DNA from: an uncultured Lachnospiraceae bacterium
GTDB lineage: Bacteria > Bacillota_A > Clostridia > Lachnospirales > Lachnospiraceae
Reading direction: 5' to 3'
Length of the DNA stretch: 30,197 bases
NCBI GenBank assembly: GCA_910585655.1
Contig: CAJUFW010000020.1
Coordinates: forward strand, 1-30,197
Shown: positions 1 to 8,518 of the stretch, one piece after another
How positions within the stretch are numbered: position 1 is the first letter of the stretch
Layout: every line of letters begins with the position of its first letter
The notes under the pieces: model-generated
Seen by the model: only the letters and a program-made list of their open reading frames with translations
Told to the model about the DNA's origin: nothing
Database searches by the model: none
Translations under genes and position numbers: made by a program

Positions 1-27
1 GAGTTCAGACGTGTGCTCTTCCGATCT
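1..27. other. Illumina adapter remnant (not genomic)
   Basis: The first 27 bases, ending in GTGCTCTTCCGATCT, match the 3' end of the TruSeq read-2 (index) adapter. They directly abut coding sequence of the PBP2 gene. This is untrimmed library adapter at a contig end, so genomic sequence begins at about base 28. Confidence 0.96.
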
Positions 28-806
28 GGACGAAGCGTTCTCACGGAGATTTGGACACCCGCCATGCGATTGAGGTTTCCTGCAACTGTTATTTTTATGA
101 AACTGCATACCGGCTTAGTCTGACCGGAGCGGGCAATTATAATTCCGGCAGGGGACTGACCAAGCTCAATCAATATGCTGCAATGTTCGGCTTTAAGGAG
201 GGCGAAACTACGGGAATTGAACTGTACGAATATGAACCGGACATTTCCAATACGGACTCGATTCGTTCTTCCATCGGACAGGCAAGATATGCCTTTACTC
301 CGACACAGATTGCCCGTTATATTTCAACAGTAGCAAACGGAGGCACCTGCCGGTATCTGACCTTAATCGATCGAATTGTAAGCATAGAAGGCGAGGAGGT
401 AGAAAATACCATTTCAGTCGCCAAAACCGAAAAAGCACAAAAGGTTTCTCTGCAAAACAGTACTTGGGATGCAATTAAGGATGGAATGTACTTAGCGCTA
501 AACGGAGAGGACAGCGCTTATCTGGATTTGTTTGAGGATTTAAAGGTAACGGTTGCCGGAAAAACCGGAACGGCTCAGATTGTAACACAGCGTGGTAATC
601 ATGCCTTGTTTACCTCCTATGCCCCATATGACGATCCGGAAATTACGCTGACCGTTGTAATTCCTTATGCGTATACTTCCACCAACGCTACCAAAGCGGC
701 TTCGGATTTCTACCACTATTATTATGGCTCGAGAGATTTGGAGGAAGTGATGGAAAGCAAGGTAGATGCCGATAACGCGTCGTACTCGACCAGAGTTACA
801 AATTAA
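28..806 (+). CDS. mrdA: Penicillin-binding protein 2, C-terminal part of transpeptidase domain (partial)
   Basis: This is the C-terminal portion of a class B PBP that cross-links peptidoglycan during elongation. The open frame runs from the adapter junction, with the first whole codon at base 30, so the 5' end is missing and a TTG at 51 is not a real start. The SxN motif (SCN) is encoded at 78-86 and the KTG motif (KTGTAQ) at 561-578. The SxxK nucleophile and the N-terminal dimerisation domain lie upstream and are not in the window. The neighbours minCDE and rodA fit the usual clostridial mre-pbp2-min-rodA cluster, in which PBP2 and the SEDS protein RodA act together. The protein could formally be another class B PBP, but the context favours the RodA partner. 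Confidence 0.9.
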
Positions 807-850
807 ACGGAAATACGAATCAAAACAGGAAAGGAGCAGGAGTGACAGAT

Positions 851-1519
851 ATGAGTCAGTCAGCAGTTGTCATTAAAGCAAACCAGTTCGGCATTATAGT
901 GGTCATGAGCCCGGAGCCGGAGTTTTCGGAATTGAAAAAGCTGGTGGCACAAAAGTTCCAGGAATCTGCCAAATTTCTCGGAGATGCTACGATTGCGATG
1001 AGCTTTGAGGGAAGAACGTTTTCCGAAGAAGAGGAAAGAGAATTGTTAGATATCATTGCCCTTAATTCCAGCCTGCATGTAGTCTGTCTGGTCGATAAAG
1101 ATCCGGTAAAGGAGGAACAGTTTCACAGAAAGCTTTCTGAAAAGCTGATGGAGCTGGATTCTCGAACCGGGCAGTTTTATAAAGGAAATCTTCGTTCCGG
1201 TCAGGTATTGGAATTTGAGACAAGCGTGGTGATTTTGGGCGACGTCAACCCGGGAGCCAAGGTGGTTTCCAAAGGAAATATCATTGTAATCGGGGCTTTA
1301 AAGGGAACGGCGGCGGCAGGGGCTTCCGGCAATGAAAATGCGTTTGTGCTGGCGTTGCAGATGAAGCCGATGCAGATTCGGATCGGCGATATCATTGCCA
1401 GAGCGCCTGATGAGCCGGATCAGGCAAAGAACTGGGAATCTCAGATTGCCTTTGTCGAGAATGGTAATATTTATATTGAAACGATTGACAAAAACGTAAT
1501 TGGAAACCTGAATTTCTAA
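851..1519 (+). CDS. minC: Septum site-determining protein MinC
   Basis: MinC inhibits FtsZ polymerisation away from midcell when recruited to the membrane by MinD. The protein has an N-terminal FtsZ-interaction domain (about residues 1-105) and a C-terminal right-handed beta-helix domain with the typical GDVNPGA and IGALKG turns (about residues 130-160). I chose the ATG at 851 because an AGGAG lies eight bases upstream. A GTG at 842 with a second AGGAG is an alternative that adds three residues. It follows PBP2 by 44 bases and is separated from minD by about 100 bases that may hold a promoter. The length of 222 residues is normal. Confidence 0.92.
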   Translation: MSQSAVVIKANQFGIIVVMSPEPEFSELKKLVAQKFQESAKFLGDATIAMSFEGRTFSEEEERELLDIIALNSSLHVVCLVDKDPVKEEQFHRKLSEKLMELDSRTGQFYKGNLRSGQVLEFETSVVILGDVNPGAKVVSKGNIIVIGALKGTAAAGASGNENAFVLALQMKPMQIRIGDIIARAPDEPDQAKNWESQIAFVENGNIYIETIDKNVIGNLNF

Positions 1520-1547
1520 ATTTTTTTGAGAAATCTGAAAAATGTAC

Positions 1548-1574
1548 TTGTATTTCGTTTCATATAATTATAAT
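1548..1574 (+). promoter_or_regulatory. Possible sigma-A promoter for minD
   Basis: An AT-rich gap between minC and minD contains TTGTAT at 1548-1553 and two overlapping -10-like hexamers: TAATAT at 1571 (17-base spacer) and TATAAT at 1569 (15-base spacer). The pairing is ambiguous, but the gap is the only long one inside the pbp2-min-rodA run, so separate initiation for minDE-rodA is plausible. Confidence 0.4.
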
Positions 1575-1622
1575 ATATAACTATAAAAAACCCAAGTAAA
1601 TGAAATAAATGGAGGAAGAAAC

Positions 1623-2414
1623 ATGGGTGAAGTAATTGTAGTAACATCTGGTAAGGGCGGTGTCGGCAAGACGACGACGACCGCTAACGTAGGAACCGGT
1701 CTTGCTAAGCTGGATAAAAAAGTCGTTTTGATTGACACGGATATCGGGCTGCGGAATTTGGATGTCGTAATGGGTCTGGAAAATCGTATCGTCTATAACC
1801 TGGTAGATGTCATAGAGGGGAACTGCCGGATTAAGCAGGCTCTTATTAAGGACAAGCGTTATCCGAATCTCTATCTGCTGCCAAGCGCTCAAACCAGAGA
1901 CAAGGACGCTGTTACCCCGGAGCAGATGAAAATGCTGGCGGACGATCTGAAAGGAGAGTTTGACTACATATTGCTGGACTGCCCGGCTGGTATTGAGCAG
2001 GGTTTTAAAAATGCAATTGCCGGCGCTGACCGGGCGTTAGTGGTGACAACTCCTGAGGTAGCCGCTATCCGGGACGCCGATCGGATCATTGGGTTGCTGG
2101 AAGCAAACGAAATGAAGCGGACGCATTTGGTAGTCAACCGTCTTCGTATGGATATGGTAAAACGCGGCGATATGATGTCAAGCGATGATGTAGTGGAAAT
2201 TTTGGCAGTCGATTTGATCGGCGTAGTGCCGGATGATGAGCAAATCGTTATTTCTACAAACCAGGGAGAGCCGTTAGTAGGTTCCGACTGTATGGCAGGC
2301 AAGGCTTTTATGAATATCTGTCATCGGATTTTAGGAGAAGAGGTTCCTCTGCTGGATTTGGAAGGCAAAAGCGGATTGCTCCAGAGACTGAGCAGCCTGT
2401 TCAAGAAAAATTAA
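1623..2414 (+). CDS. minD: Septum site-determining ATPase MinD
   Basis: MinD is the membrane-associated ParA/MinD-type ATPase that recruits MinC and is regulated by MinE. The deviant Walker A motif GKGGVGKTTT is at residues 10-19, with the signature lysine at position 11. A switch segment reads LIDTDIGLRNLD, and LLDCPAGIE corresponds to Walker B. The C-terminus (LQRLSSLFKKN) is the amphipathic membrane-targeting helix. The 263-residue length is typical. The start is an ATG preceded by GGAGGAAGAAAC. minE follows after a 27-base gap. Confidence 0.97.
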   Translation: MGEVIVVTSGKGGVGKTTTTANVGTGLAKLDKKVVLIDTDIGLRNLDVVMGLENRIVYNLVDVIEGNCRIKQALIKDKRYPNLYLLPSAQTRDKDAVTPEQMKMLADDLKGEFDYILLDCPAGIEQGFKNAIAGADRALVVTTPEVAAIRDADRIIGLLEANEMKRTHLVVNRLRMDMVKRGDMMSSDDVVEILAVDLIGVVPDDEQIVISTNQGEPLVGSDCMAGKAFMNICHRILGEEVPLLDLEGKSGLLQRLSSLFKKN

Positions 2415-2441
2415 CCGTCAATACGGGCAGGGGGTATCAAC

Positions 2442-2717
2442 ATGAATTTATCGGATTTTTTCCGGAAAAAATCTTCCGGAAACGTAGCGAAGGATCGTTT
2501 AAAGCTGGTTCTTGTTTCGGATCGCGCCAACTGCTCGCCGGAGATTATGGAGCAGATGAAAAACGATATTATCCAGGTTATTTCCAAATATGTCGAAATT
2601 GATGTAGACGGACTGGATATCAAAATCACGCAAACCGAATCGGAAGGGAATAACGGGACAGTTCCTGCCCTTTATGCCAACATTCCGATCCGGGAAGTAA
2701 AGACGAAAAAACTTTGA
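2442..2717 (+). CDS. minE: Cell division topological specificity factor MinE
   Basis: MinE stimulates the MinD ATPase and displaces MinC, restricting inhibition to the cell poles. At 91 residues it has the family length. The N-terminus (DFFRKK) fits the membrane-binding helix, AKDRLKLVLVSDR is the conserved MinD-contact segment, and the C-terminal half (DGLDIKI, PALYANIPI) fits the dimerisation domain. The start is an ATG after AGGGGG. The presence of MinE implies an E. coli-like Min oscillator, although the same window also encodes DivIVA. Confidence 0.95.
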   Translation: MNLSDFFRKKSSGNVAKDRLKLVLVSDRANCSPEIMEQMKNDIIQVISKYVEIDVDGLDIKITQTESEGNNGTVPALYANIPIREVKTKKL

Positions 2718-2741
2718 TTTTGTAAGGATGAGGCGTAATAT

Positions 2742-3869
2742 ATGTTTAACTGGAAGCGGTATGACTGGAAGCGCTTTGATGGGGTGCTGCTCCTTGCAGT
2801 CCTGCTTTTGTGCAGCATTGGGGCTTTCTGTATTGAAAAGACAGACGGGGCGTCGATGTTCCGGCATCAGGTGGCGGGAATCCTCCTGGGGCTGGCAGTC
2901 GTGGTGTTCCTGGTTGTATTAGATTACCATTTTATCTGTAAATTTGTTATCCTGTATTATATGGTAGCGGTCGGAATGTTAGCTGCCGTACGTTTTACCG
3001 GGCTTGGCGTCAACCATGATACGATTGCGTATCGTTGGTTAAATGTTGGTATTACGGAAATACAGCCGTCCGAACTGGTAAAAATCATTATGATTCTTGT
3101 TATGGCTGCTTTTTTGACAAAGGTGCAGAAGAAGCTTGACAAATGGTATGTATTTTTGCTTTCCGGCGTTCTTATGGGGATTCCGACCCTGTTTATTATG
3201 ATGCAGCCGGATTTATCTTCGAGCCTCGTTATGATGTTTATCTATGTGGTTATGATGTTTATGGCAGGTCTTAGCATGAAGATCATTATACCAATCGTGG
3301 CAGCGGGGATCCCTTCTGCAATCGTGTTGTTTTGGTATATTCAGCAGCCCTTTCAAAAGCTGTTAAGTGTTACCCAAAGGAACCGGATAATCAGCTTTTT
3401 AAATCCGGATCAGCATGCCGGAACCGGAATGTATCAGCAAAATATGGCTAGGCAGTCCATTGCTTCCGGAGAGCTGTACGGTAAGCTTTTAATGAACGAT
3501 GCGTCAGATTATCGCCGCTACAGTACGTTGCCGGTCAATGAAAGCGATTTTATTTTTTCGGTGATCGGAGAAGAATTTGGCTTTTTGGGCGGATGCGTGG
3601 TAATTTTATTATTCGCTATCGTCATTTTACGTTGTATCCGAGCCGCCAGAAAGGCGGCAGACTACAACGGGCAGATGATCTGTTACGGGGTATCTGCGAT
3701 GCTGATGTTCCAGGTGTTTGCCAATATCGGTGTGGCGACTTCATTATTGCCGAACACCGGGCTTCCGCTTCCTTTTTTAAGCTTTGGTCTAAGTTCTTTG
3801 TTAAGCAGTATGATTGCAGTTGGATTAGTATTAAATGTGGGTTTACAAAAAACAAATTCAAGGGGGTGA
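2742..3869 (+). CDS. rodA: SEDS peptidoglycan polymerase RodA
   Basis: This polytopic SEDS glycosyltransferase polymerises lipid II with PBP2 as its partner. About ten hydrophobic segments are visible. Family signatures are RWLNVGITEIQPSELVK in the first third, ESDFIFSVIGEEFGFLG in the long extracellular loop region, and TGLPLPFLSFGLSSLLSS near the C-terminus. The last replaces the more usual GGSS with GLSS. The length is 375 residues. FtsW and SpoVE are close relatives, and location directly after PBP2-minCDE is the main reason to prefer RodA. The stop lies seven bases before mgsA. Confidence 0.9.
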   Translation: MFNWKRYDWKRFDGVLLLAVLLLCSIGAFCIEKTDGASMFRHQVAGILLGLAVVVFLVVLDYHFICKFVILYYMVAVGMLAAVRFTGLGVNHDTIAYRWLNVGITEIQPSELVKIIMILVMAAFLTKVQKKLDKWYVFLLSGVLMGIPTLFIMMQPDLSSSLVMMFIYVVMMFMAGLSMKIIIPIVAAGIPSAIVLFWYIQQPFQKLLSVTQRNRIISFLNPDQHAGTGMYQQNMARQSIASGELYGKLLMNDASDYRRYSTLPVNESDFIFSVIGEEFGFLGGCVVILLFAIVILRCIRAARKAADYNGQMICYGVSAMLMFQVFANIGVATSLLPNTGLPLPFLSFGLSSLLSSMIAVGLVLNVGLQKTNSRG

Positions 3870-3876
3870 GTGTGCA

Positions 3877-4302
3877 ATGACGATAGGTTTGATTGCACAT
3901 GATGCAAAAAAGAAATTGATGCAAAATTTCTGCATCGCATACCGGGGCATTTTAGTCAAACATGAGCTATATGCCACCGGGACAACGGGGAGACTGATTG
4001 AAGAAGTGACAAACCTAAACATCCACAAGCATCTGGCAGGGCATTTAGGAGGCGAACAGCAGCTAGGGGCTCAGATTGAACATAACGAATTGGATTTGGT
4101 GATCTTTTTGCGAGATCCTTATTTTCCGAAACGCCATGAGCCGGATGTCAACAACGTCGTAAAGCTATGTGACACCCACGATATTCCATTGGCGACTAAT
4201 TTAGCGACTGCCGAACTCCTGGTTCGTTCTTTAGACCGTGGGGATATGGACTGGAGAGAGTTATTTCGCAATACCCCGGCTATGGTTTCCGACCTACGAT
4301 AG
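3877..4302 (+). CDS. mgsA: Methylglyoxal synthase
   Basis: MgsA converts dihydroxyacetone phosphate to methylglyoxal and phosphate, a cytosolic bypass of lower glycolysis. The 141-residue protein shows IAHDAKK near the N-terminus, the YATGTTG phosphate loop, the HEPDV active-site segment and ATNLATAE. The start is the ATG at 3877 after an AGGGGGTGAG ribosome binding site. The position normally held by catalytic Asp in SGPxGGDQQ (Asp71 in E. coli) is Glu60 here (AGHLGGEQQ), and Ser and Pro before it are also changed. The fold assignment is secure, but catalytic efficiency is open to question. Confidence 0.93.
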   Translation: MTIGLIAHDAKKKLMQNFCIAYRGILVKHELYATGTTGRLIEEVTNLNIHKHLAGHLGGEQQLGAQIEHNELDLVIFLRDPYFPKRHEPDVNNVVKLCDTHDIPLATNLATAELLVRSLDRGDMDWRELFRNTPAMVSDLR

Positions 4303-4320
4303 CAAGTAAGGAGAGACTTC

Positions 4321-5325
4321 ATGAAACACTTGAGAAAAAAGCTAATAGGGTGCTGTATCGGGCTGTTTAGTATCTGCCTGCTGTCGGGCTGTGGTTCCTC
4401 GTCTCCGATGTTTTTTCCCTATGAATCGAACTTCACCCCGACACTTTACCAGCCGACCGGGACGGCTGCGCCAGATATCCTTCCTTTAATGGGCAACGAC
4501 CTTTGCGTGATTTCCGAAAAGGATACCGGAAGCCTTACCCTGTCCGAAGAGCTGGACGCCGGAGCTGTATTAGCTGTTCAAAACGACAATAATACGCTGC
4601 TCTATCAAGAGCATGTGTTTGAGCGCCTGTATCCAGCCAGCTTAACCAAACTGATGACAGCCTATACTGTCTATGCTTTAGAAGACAATCTGGAACGAGA
4701 ATATACCATTCCGGCGGAAGCTACCGAGCTGCCGGACATTTATGCTAAAAAATGCGGATTGATGGCAGGAGACGTGATTACCATTCATGAACTTCTGTAT
4801 GCGGCTCTTATTCCTTCTGCCAACGACGCTGCCAAGGCACTGGCGATGGCGGTCTGCGGGACAGAAGAGGAATTTGTGGCGCAGATGAACGAACTTGCCA
4901 AAGAATTGGGCGCTACCCAAAGTCATTTTTCCAATTCCCATGGGCTTCATTCCGACGACCATTATACGACTTTATATGATATGTACTTGATTTTCCATGA
5001 GCTGTTAGAAAATGAGGATTTCCGTGCGATTGTTCAAAATAAACAATATGAGATGCACTATCAAAATTCTGCCGGCAGTGCTATGACCAAAACCGTGACT
5101 TCCACCAATCAATATTTGACCGGAGGAGTTGCTACGCCGTCTTTTTTTTCCGTATTGGGAGGAAAGAGCGGAACGACCAATCAGGCGGGTTCCTGTCTGA
5201 TGGTATATTGCGAAGACCTGGAGAAAAACGGCTATATTCTTGCCGTTCTCAAAGCGGAGAATCCACAGGCGCTATATGAAGATTTAGGCGTTCTCTTTCA
5301 GGCTATCCTTCCGCCTGCGCCATAA
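4321..5325 (+). CDS. D-alanyl-D-alanine carboxypeptidase (S11 family), predicted lipoprotein
   Basis: This is a low-molecular-weight PBP of the DacA/DacF type that removes the terminal D-Ala from peptidoglycan stem peptides. All three motifs are present: SLTK at residues 107-110, SAN at 166-168 and KSG at 282-284. The N-terminus is a lipoprotein signal (LSGC, Cys24), so the enzyme is predicted to be lipid-anchored on the outer face of the membrane rather than held by a C-terminal amphipathic helix. It ends shortly after the catalytic domain. It starts 18 bases after mgsA, with GGAGAG upstream. The specific dac symbol cannot be decided from sequence alone. Confidence 0.9.
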   Translation: MKHLRKKLIGCCIGLFSICLLSGCGSSSPMFFPYESNFTPTLYQPTGTAAPDILPLMGNDLCVISEKDTGSLTLSEELDAGAVLAVQNDNNTLLYQEHVFERLYPASLTKLMTAYTVYALEDNLEREYTIPAEATELPDIYAKKCGLMAGDVITIHELLYAALIPSANDAAKALAMAVCGTEEEFVAQMNELAKELGATQSHFSNSHGLHSDDHYTTLYDMYLIFHELLENEDFRAIVQNKQYEMHYQNSAGSAMTKTVTSTNQYLTGGVATPSFFSVLGGKSGTTNQAGSCLMVYCEDLEKNGYILAVLKAENPQALYEDLGVLFQAILPPAP

Positions 5326-5435
5326 ACGGTATGGTCTGTAATAGGCTATTTTGCGGCAATTATCAGCAAAAAAGGCAGAAAAATCAGTAAATAACCTGGA
5401 TGGCAATGGAAATAAAAACAAATGAAAGAAGTAGG

Positions 5436-5464
5436 TTGTTTTTTTTAACAAAATGAGCTATAAT
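5436..5464 (+). promoter_or_regulatory. Sigma-A-like promoter of the P-loop gene
   Basis: TTGTTT at 5436-5441 and a perfect TATAAT at 5459-5464 are separated by 17 bases. They lie 60 bases upstream of the ATG at 5525, indicating that the P-loop gene is transcribed separately from the upstream cell-wall cluster. Confidence 0.7.
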
Positions 5465-5524
5465 AGATTTATAAAATTTTTAGAAACGATGTCGTGTAGG
5501 CGCACGCAGAAGGAGGAGGTCATT

Positions 5525-5944
5525 ATGGTACATATTATTGTAGGCGAAAAAGGTAAGGGTAAGACAAAAATCCTGCTTGACAAGGCGAACGGAGTGTTAG
5601 CGGAGTCCAAAGGAAGCGTGGTATACCTGGACAAGAGCAACAAGCATATGTATGAGCTGAACAACAAGATTCGTCTTATCAACGTAAAGGATTTCATGGT
5701 GGAAAATTCCAGCGAATTCCTTGGATTCTTGTGTGGGATTATCTCCCAGGATCACGATCTGGAGGTAGTATTTTTAGACAGCTTCCTCAAGGTTGCCTGC
5801 CTTACGCCGGAGATGATGGAACCGGTTGTTCAGAAGTTAAAAGTCATTTCTGAAGCCTTCCACGTTGATTTTATGTTAAGTGTTTCCATGAGTAAGGACG
5901 AACTGCCGGAATCCCTGGCAGAATGTGTGATGGTTGCATTATAG
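5525..5944 (+). CDS. Small P-loop NTPase-like protein of unknown function
   Basis: A 139-residue soluble protein with a near-N-terminal Walker A motif GEKGKGKTK (residues 7-15) and a plausible Walker B strand ending in Asp (VVFLDS). The middle holds VVYLDKSNKHMYEL and a helical stretch. There is no transmembrane segment or signal peptide. The ATG at 5525 is chosen because AAGGAGGAGGT lies just upstream; an in-frame start at 5453 overlaps the promoter. The gene is monocistronic, with its own promoter and a hairpin terminator. It is too small for a standard AAA+ or ABC protein, and I cannot name the family. Confidence 0.8.
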   Translation: MVHIIVGEKGKGKTKILLDKANGVLAESKGSVVYLDKSNKHMYELNNKIRLINVKDFMVENSSEFLGFLCGIISQDHDLEVVFLDSFLKVACLTPEMMEPVVQKLKVISEAFHVDFMLSVSMSKDELPESLAECVMVAL

Positions 5945-5961
5945 TACCAAGTACCAAAGAG

Positions 5962-6000
5962 GCCGACAGGTGGAAGTGCTGCTACCTGTCGGCTTTCTGG
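5962..6000 (+). terminator. Intrinsic terminator after the P-loop gene
   Basis: Inverted repeat GCCGACAGGT (5962-5971) and ACCTGTCGGC (5984-5993) with a 12-base loop, followed by TTTCTGG. It sits between the P-loop gene and the convergent DUF378 gene. The T-run is short. Confidence 0.7.
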
Positions 6001-6032
6001 TGTGATAGGAAAGTTCTCTGAACCTCCCTATG

Positions 6033-6236
6033 TTACGCTTCGTTGTGACCGATCCGTCCAAAGTAAGTCAGGGCATACAGCCCGGCAATCCCGACCAGAC
6101 CATAGACAATTCTAGAGAGCAGGGACATATCTCCGAACAGCACTCGAACGAGGTCAAATCGGAAAAACCCAATCAGTCCCCAGTTGACGGCTCCTATTAC
6201 TACCAGAGCTAGAGCAATATAATCCAGTACCTTCAT
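6033..6236 (-). CDS. DUF378 family small membrane protein
   Basis: A 67-residue protein with two hydrophobic segments and the DUF378 pattern: LDYIALALVVIGAVNWGLIG in the first helix and SRIVYGLVGIAGLYAL in the second. The family is widespread and functionally uncharacterised. The start ATG at 6236 has GGAGGG six bases upstream. The gene lies alone, convergent with the P-loop gene and divergent from the HlyD-like gene. No clear promoter could be assigned in the 94-base divergent gap. Confidence 0.9.
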   Translation of the reverse strand: MKVLDYIALALVVIGAVNWGLIGFFRFDLVRVLFGDMSLLSRIVYGLVGIAGLYALTYFGRIGHNEA

Positions 6237-6330
6237 ACATAACCCTCCAATCTGAAATAAGCTGTTTCCTGCTATCTGGTAGTATGGGCGGATTTTTTTA
6301 ATTTATTCATAAAAAATAGGAGGAATTTGT

Positions 6331-7740
6331 TTGCCAGCCAAAAAAAGAACGAAAAAGAAGATAGCACGTTACCGTAAACCGATTCGGATCAATATAGGGA
6401 TGATTATTTTTTTGTTTATTTTTGTTTATATTGTGGCACAGATCCTATTGTCGCTCAACAAAGGGCATATTTCGATTTATGAAGTGATCAGCGATTCCAT
6501 GTCCGACAACAATACGATCACCGGATTGATTTTACGGGAAGAGAACGTTTTGCTGGCAGAGCATTCCGGCTATGTGAATTTTTATTTAAACGACGGCGGC
6601 AGGGCGGCAAAACGGGACGTAGTATATACGTTAGATGAAACCGGCAATATCTATACGCAGCTAGCGGATTCGGAACGAGTTACGGATACAAAGGAGCCTT
6701 CGGAAACCGAAGCGGCGATCCAGGATCTTCTTCTTCGCTACCGCAAAGACGGAGACGTACGTTTTCAGGCAGTTTATCCACTGCGGGAGTCTATTTTGGC
6801 AGAGATTTTACAGACTTCCAGCGCTTCTATGCTTTCTGGTTTAAAGGATGTTTTGGAAACGTATGGCGACAACAGTGGTTTTCATGTAGTCCGCGCCGGT
6901 ATAAGCGGAATCGTTACATTTTATACGGATGGCTACGAGACAAAAACCAAAGAAGCCATCAGCTACGCCGACTTTGATACAGAAACGTCCGGCTACCAAA
7001 AGTCGCTGATAGGAAACGCTTCTTTGATTGAAGAGGGAAGCGCGGTCTGCAAGGTACTTCCTTCGGAGTCCTGGAGTATCATTCTGCCGATTGACGAAGA
7101 GCAGTATAAAAAGTTATCAGAACGGGATTATGTAGATATTATTATCCGCCGGGACGGTGTAAAGACCAATGCGGCAGTATCGGTCTACCAGAAAAACGGC
7201 GAGTTTTTTGCAGAGCTTAGGCTACAGCGTTATATGGTTCGTTATGCCAATCAGCGTTTTTTGGATATCAGCATTTCTTTAAACAGTGTGGTTGGTTTAA
7301 AAATTCCTCAAAGCGCAATCGTAGAGAAGCAGTTTTTTAAAGTTCCGCTGGAGTTTTTTACAGAAGGCGGAGACAGCAGTAGCGACGGACTCGTCAAAGA
7401 GCGTTATACTGAAAAAGGGGAAATAGAATATCAGTATATTACTACGGATATTTACTACAAGGATGAGGAGTGTGCGTATATTGCGGCGGATGAAGAGCTG
7501 CAGGCAGGAGATCGGATACGAAAAACCGATTCCGAGGACAATTATGTTCTTTCTGAAACGGCAACGCTTGAGGGAGTTTACAATGCCAACAAGGGCTATG
7601 CCGTGTTCCGCCGGATTGAAATTTTATATGAAAATGAAGAATATTGTATCGTAGCGGACAATACGTCTTATGGGCTTTCGGAATACGACCATATTATTTT
7701 ACAAGGAGAAATGGCGCAAAATCAGACGATTTTGCGGTAA
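6331..7740 (+). CDS. HlyD-like membrane-anchored periplasmic-adaptor-type protein
   Basis: A 469-residue protein with a basic cytoplasmic N-terminus, one transmembrane segment (about residues 21-43) and a long extracellular portion. The pattern SGYVNFYLNDGGRAAKRDVVY resembles a lipoyl/barrel-sandwich half of HlyD-type adaptors, and the second half (SGIVTFYTDGYE, SLIEEGSAVCKV) resembles its partner. The start is TTG at 6331, supported by AGGAGG seven bases upstream. It precedes yggS by 14 bases and so belongs to the yggS-sepF-ylmH-divIVA run. That location suggests an envelope or division-linked role rather than drug efflux, but this is inference. Confidence 0.75.
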   Translation: MPAKKRTKKKIARYRKPIRINIGMIIFLFIFVYIVAQILLSLNKGHISIYEVISDSMSDNNTITGLILREENVLLAEHSGYVNFYLNDGGRAAKRDVVYTLDETGNIYTQLADSERVTDTKEPSETEAAIQDLLLRYRKDGDVRFQAVYPLRESILAEILQTSSASMLSGLKDVLETYGDNSGFHVVRAGISGIVTFYTDGYETKTKEAISYADFDTETSGYQKSLIGNASLIEEGSAVCKVLPSESWSIILPIDEEQYKKLSERDYVDIIIRRDGVKTNAAVSVYQKNGEFFAELRLQRYMVRYANQRFLDISISLNSVVGLKIPQSAIVEKQFFKVPLEFFTEGGDSSSDGLVKERYTEKGEIEYQYITTDIYYKDEECAYIAADEELQAGDRIRKTDSEDNYVLSETATLEGVYNANKGYAVFRRIEILYENEEYCIVADNTSYGLSEYDHIILQGEMAQNQTILR

Positions 7741-7754
7741 ATGAAGGAGATTTT

Positions 7755-8495
7755 ATGGAAGAGGAGAAACAAGCAAAAGTGGAAACGGGTATCCGCCAAA
7801 ATCTGGCTGAAGTAGAGCGTCGGATTTGCCAGGCTTGCGAGAGAGCAGGACGTCGAAGAGAGGAAGTTACTCTGATCGCTGTCAGCAAGACAAAGCCGCT
7901 AGAGGCAATCGAAGAGGCGATCCGTTGTGATATCCATACCTTTGGGGAAAACAGAGTTCAGGAGCTGATGGAAAAGCAGGAGGCGATCTCTGTGGGAAAG
8001 GTTCCTCTTAATTGGCATATGATCGGGCATTTGCAATCCAATAAAGTAAAATATATCATAGGGAAAACCGCCCTAATCCATTCGGTGGATTCGCTGCATT
8101 TGGCAAAAGTCATTGAACAGGAATCTGCCAAGAGGGAGTGTTCTACGCGAATTTTAATGGAAATCAATATTGCCGGAGAAGAAAGTAAGTTCGGTGTTTC
8201 TCCGGAGGAAGCCGTACATCTGGCTATGGAAATCGACAAGTTTCCCCATATTCAGCTATGCGGCTTGATGACGGTTGCTCCTTTTACACAAGATCCAGAA
8301 GAAAATCGGAAATATTTTTGCAAAATGCGTAAATTACTTATTGACATTGTGTCCAAAACCCCCCATAATAGTAATATGGGTGTGCTGTCGATGGGAATGA
8401 CCGGTGATTATGAGGTTGCTATCGAAGAGGGCGCGACCTGTATCCGTGTAGGAACCGGGATTTTTGGAAGCAGGACGTATCCGGAAACTACATAA
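7755..8495 (+). CDS. yggS: PLP-binding homeostasis protein YggS/YlmE (PLPBP)
   Basis: A 246-residue fold-type III PLP-binding protein that maintains pyridoxal phosphate homeostasis. No catalytic activity is established for the family. The PLP lysine is in VTLIAVSKTKP. Other family motifs are FGENRVQE, WHMIGHLQSNK, GLMTVAPF and LSMGMTGDYEVAIEEG followed by VRVGTGIFG-like residues. The ATG at 7755 is chosen because GGAG lies six bases away; an in-frame upstream ATG at 7644 would overlap the previous gene by about 100 bases. Linkage to sepF is conserved across Firmicutes. Confidence 0.95.
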   Translation: MEEEKQAKVETGIRQNLAEVERRICQACERAGRRREEVTLIAVSKTKPLEAIEEAIRCDIHTFGENRVQELMEKQEAISVGKVPLNWHMIGHLQSNKVKYIIGKTALIHSVDSLHLAKVIEQESAKRECSTRILMEINIAGEESKFGVSPEEAVHLAMEIDKFPHIQLCGLMTVAPFTQDPEENRKYFCKMRKLLIDIVSKTPHNSNMGVLSMGMTGDYEVAIEEGATCIRVGTGIFGSRTYPETT

Positions 8496-8518
8496 TTACA
8501 GAGATGGGAGATGTCACT

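Noticed and set aside
51..53. TTG as the start of the PBP2 gene
   Set aside because: The frame is open back to the adapter junction and residues before it (HGD) fit a PBP2; the gene is simply truncated.
2499..2867. Minus-strand open frame over minE and rodA
   Set aside because: Antisense shadow of two conserved genes.
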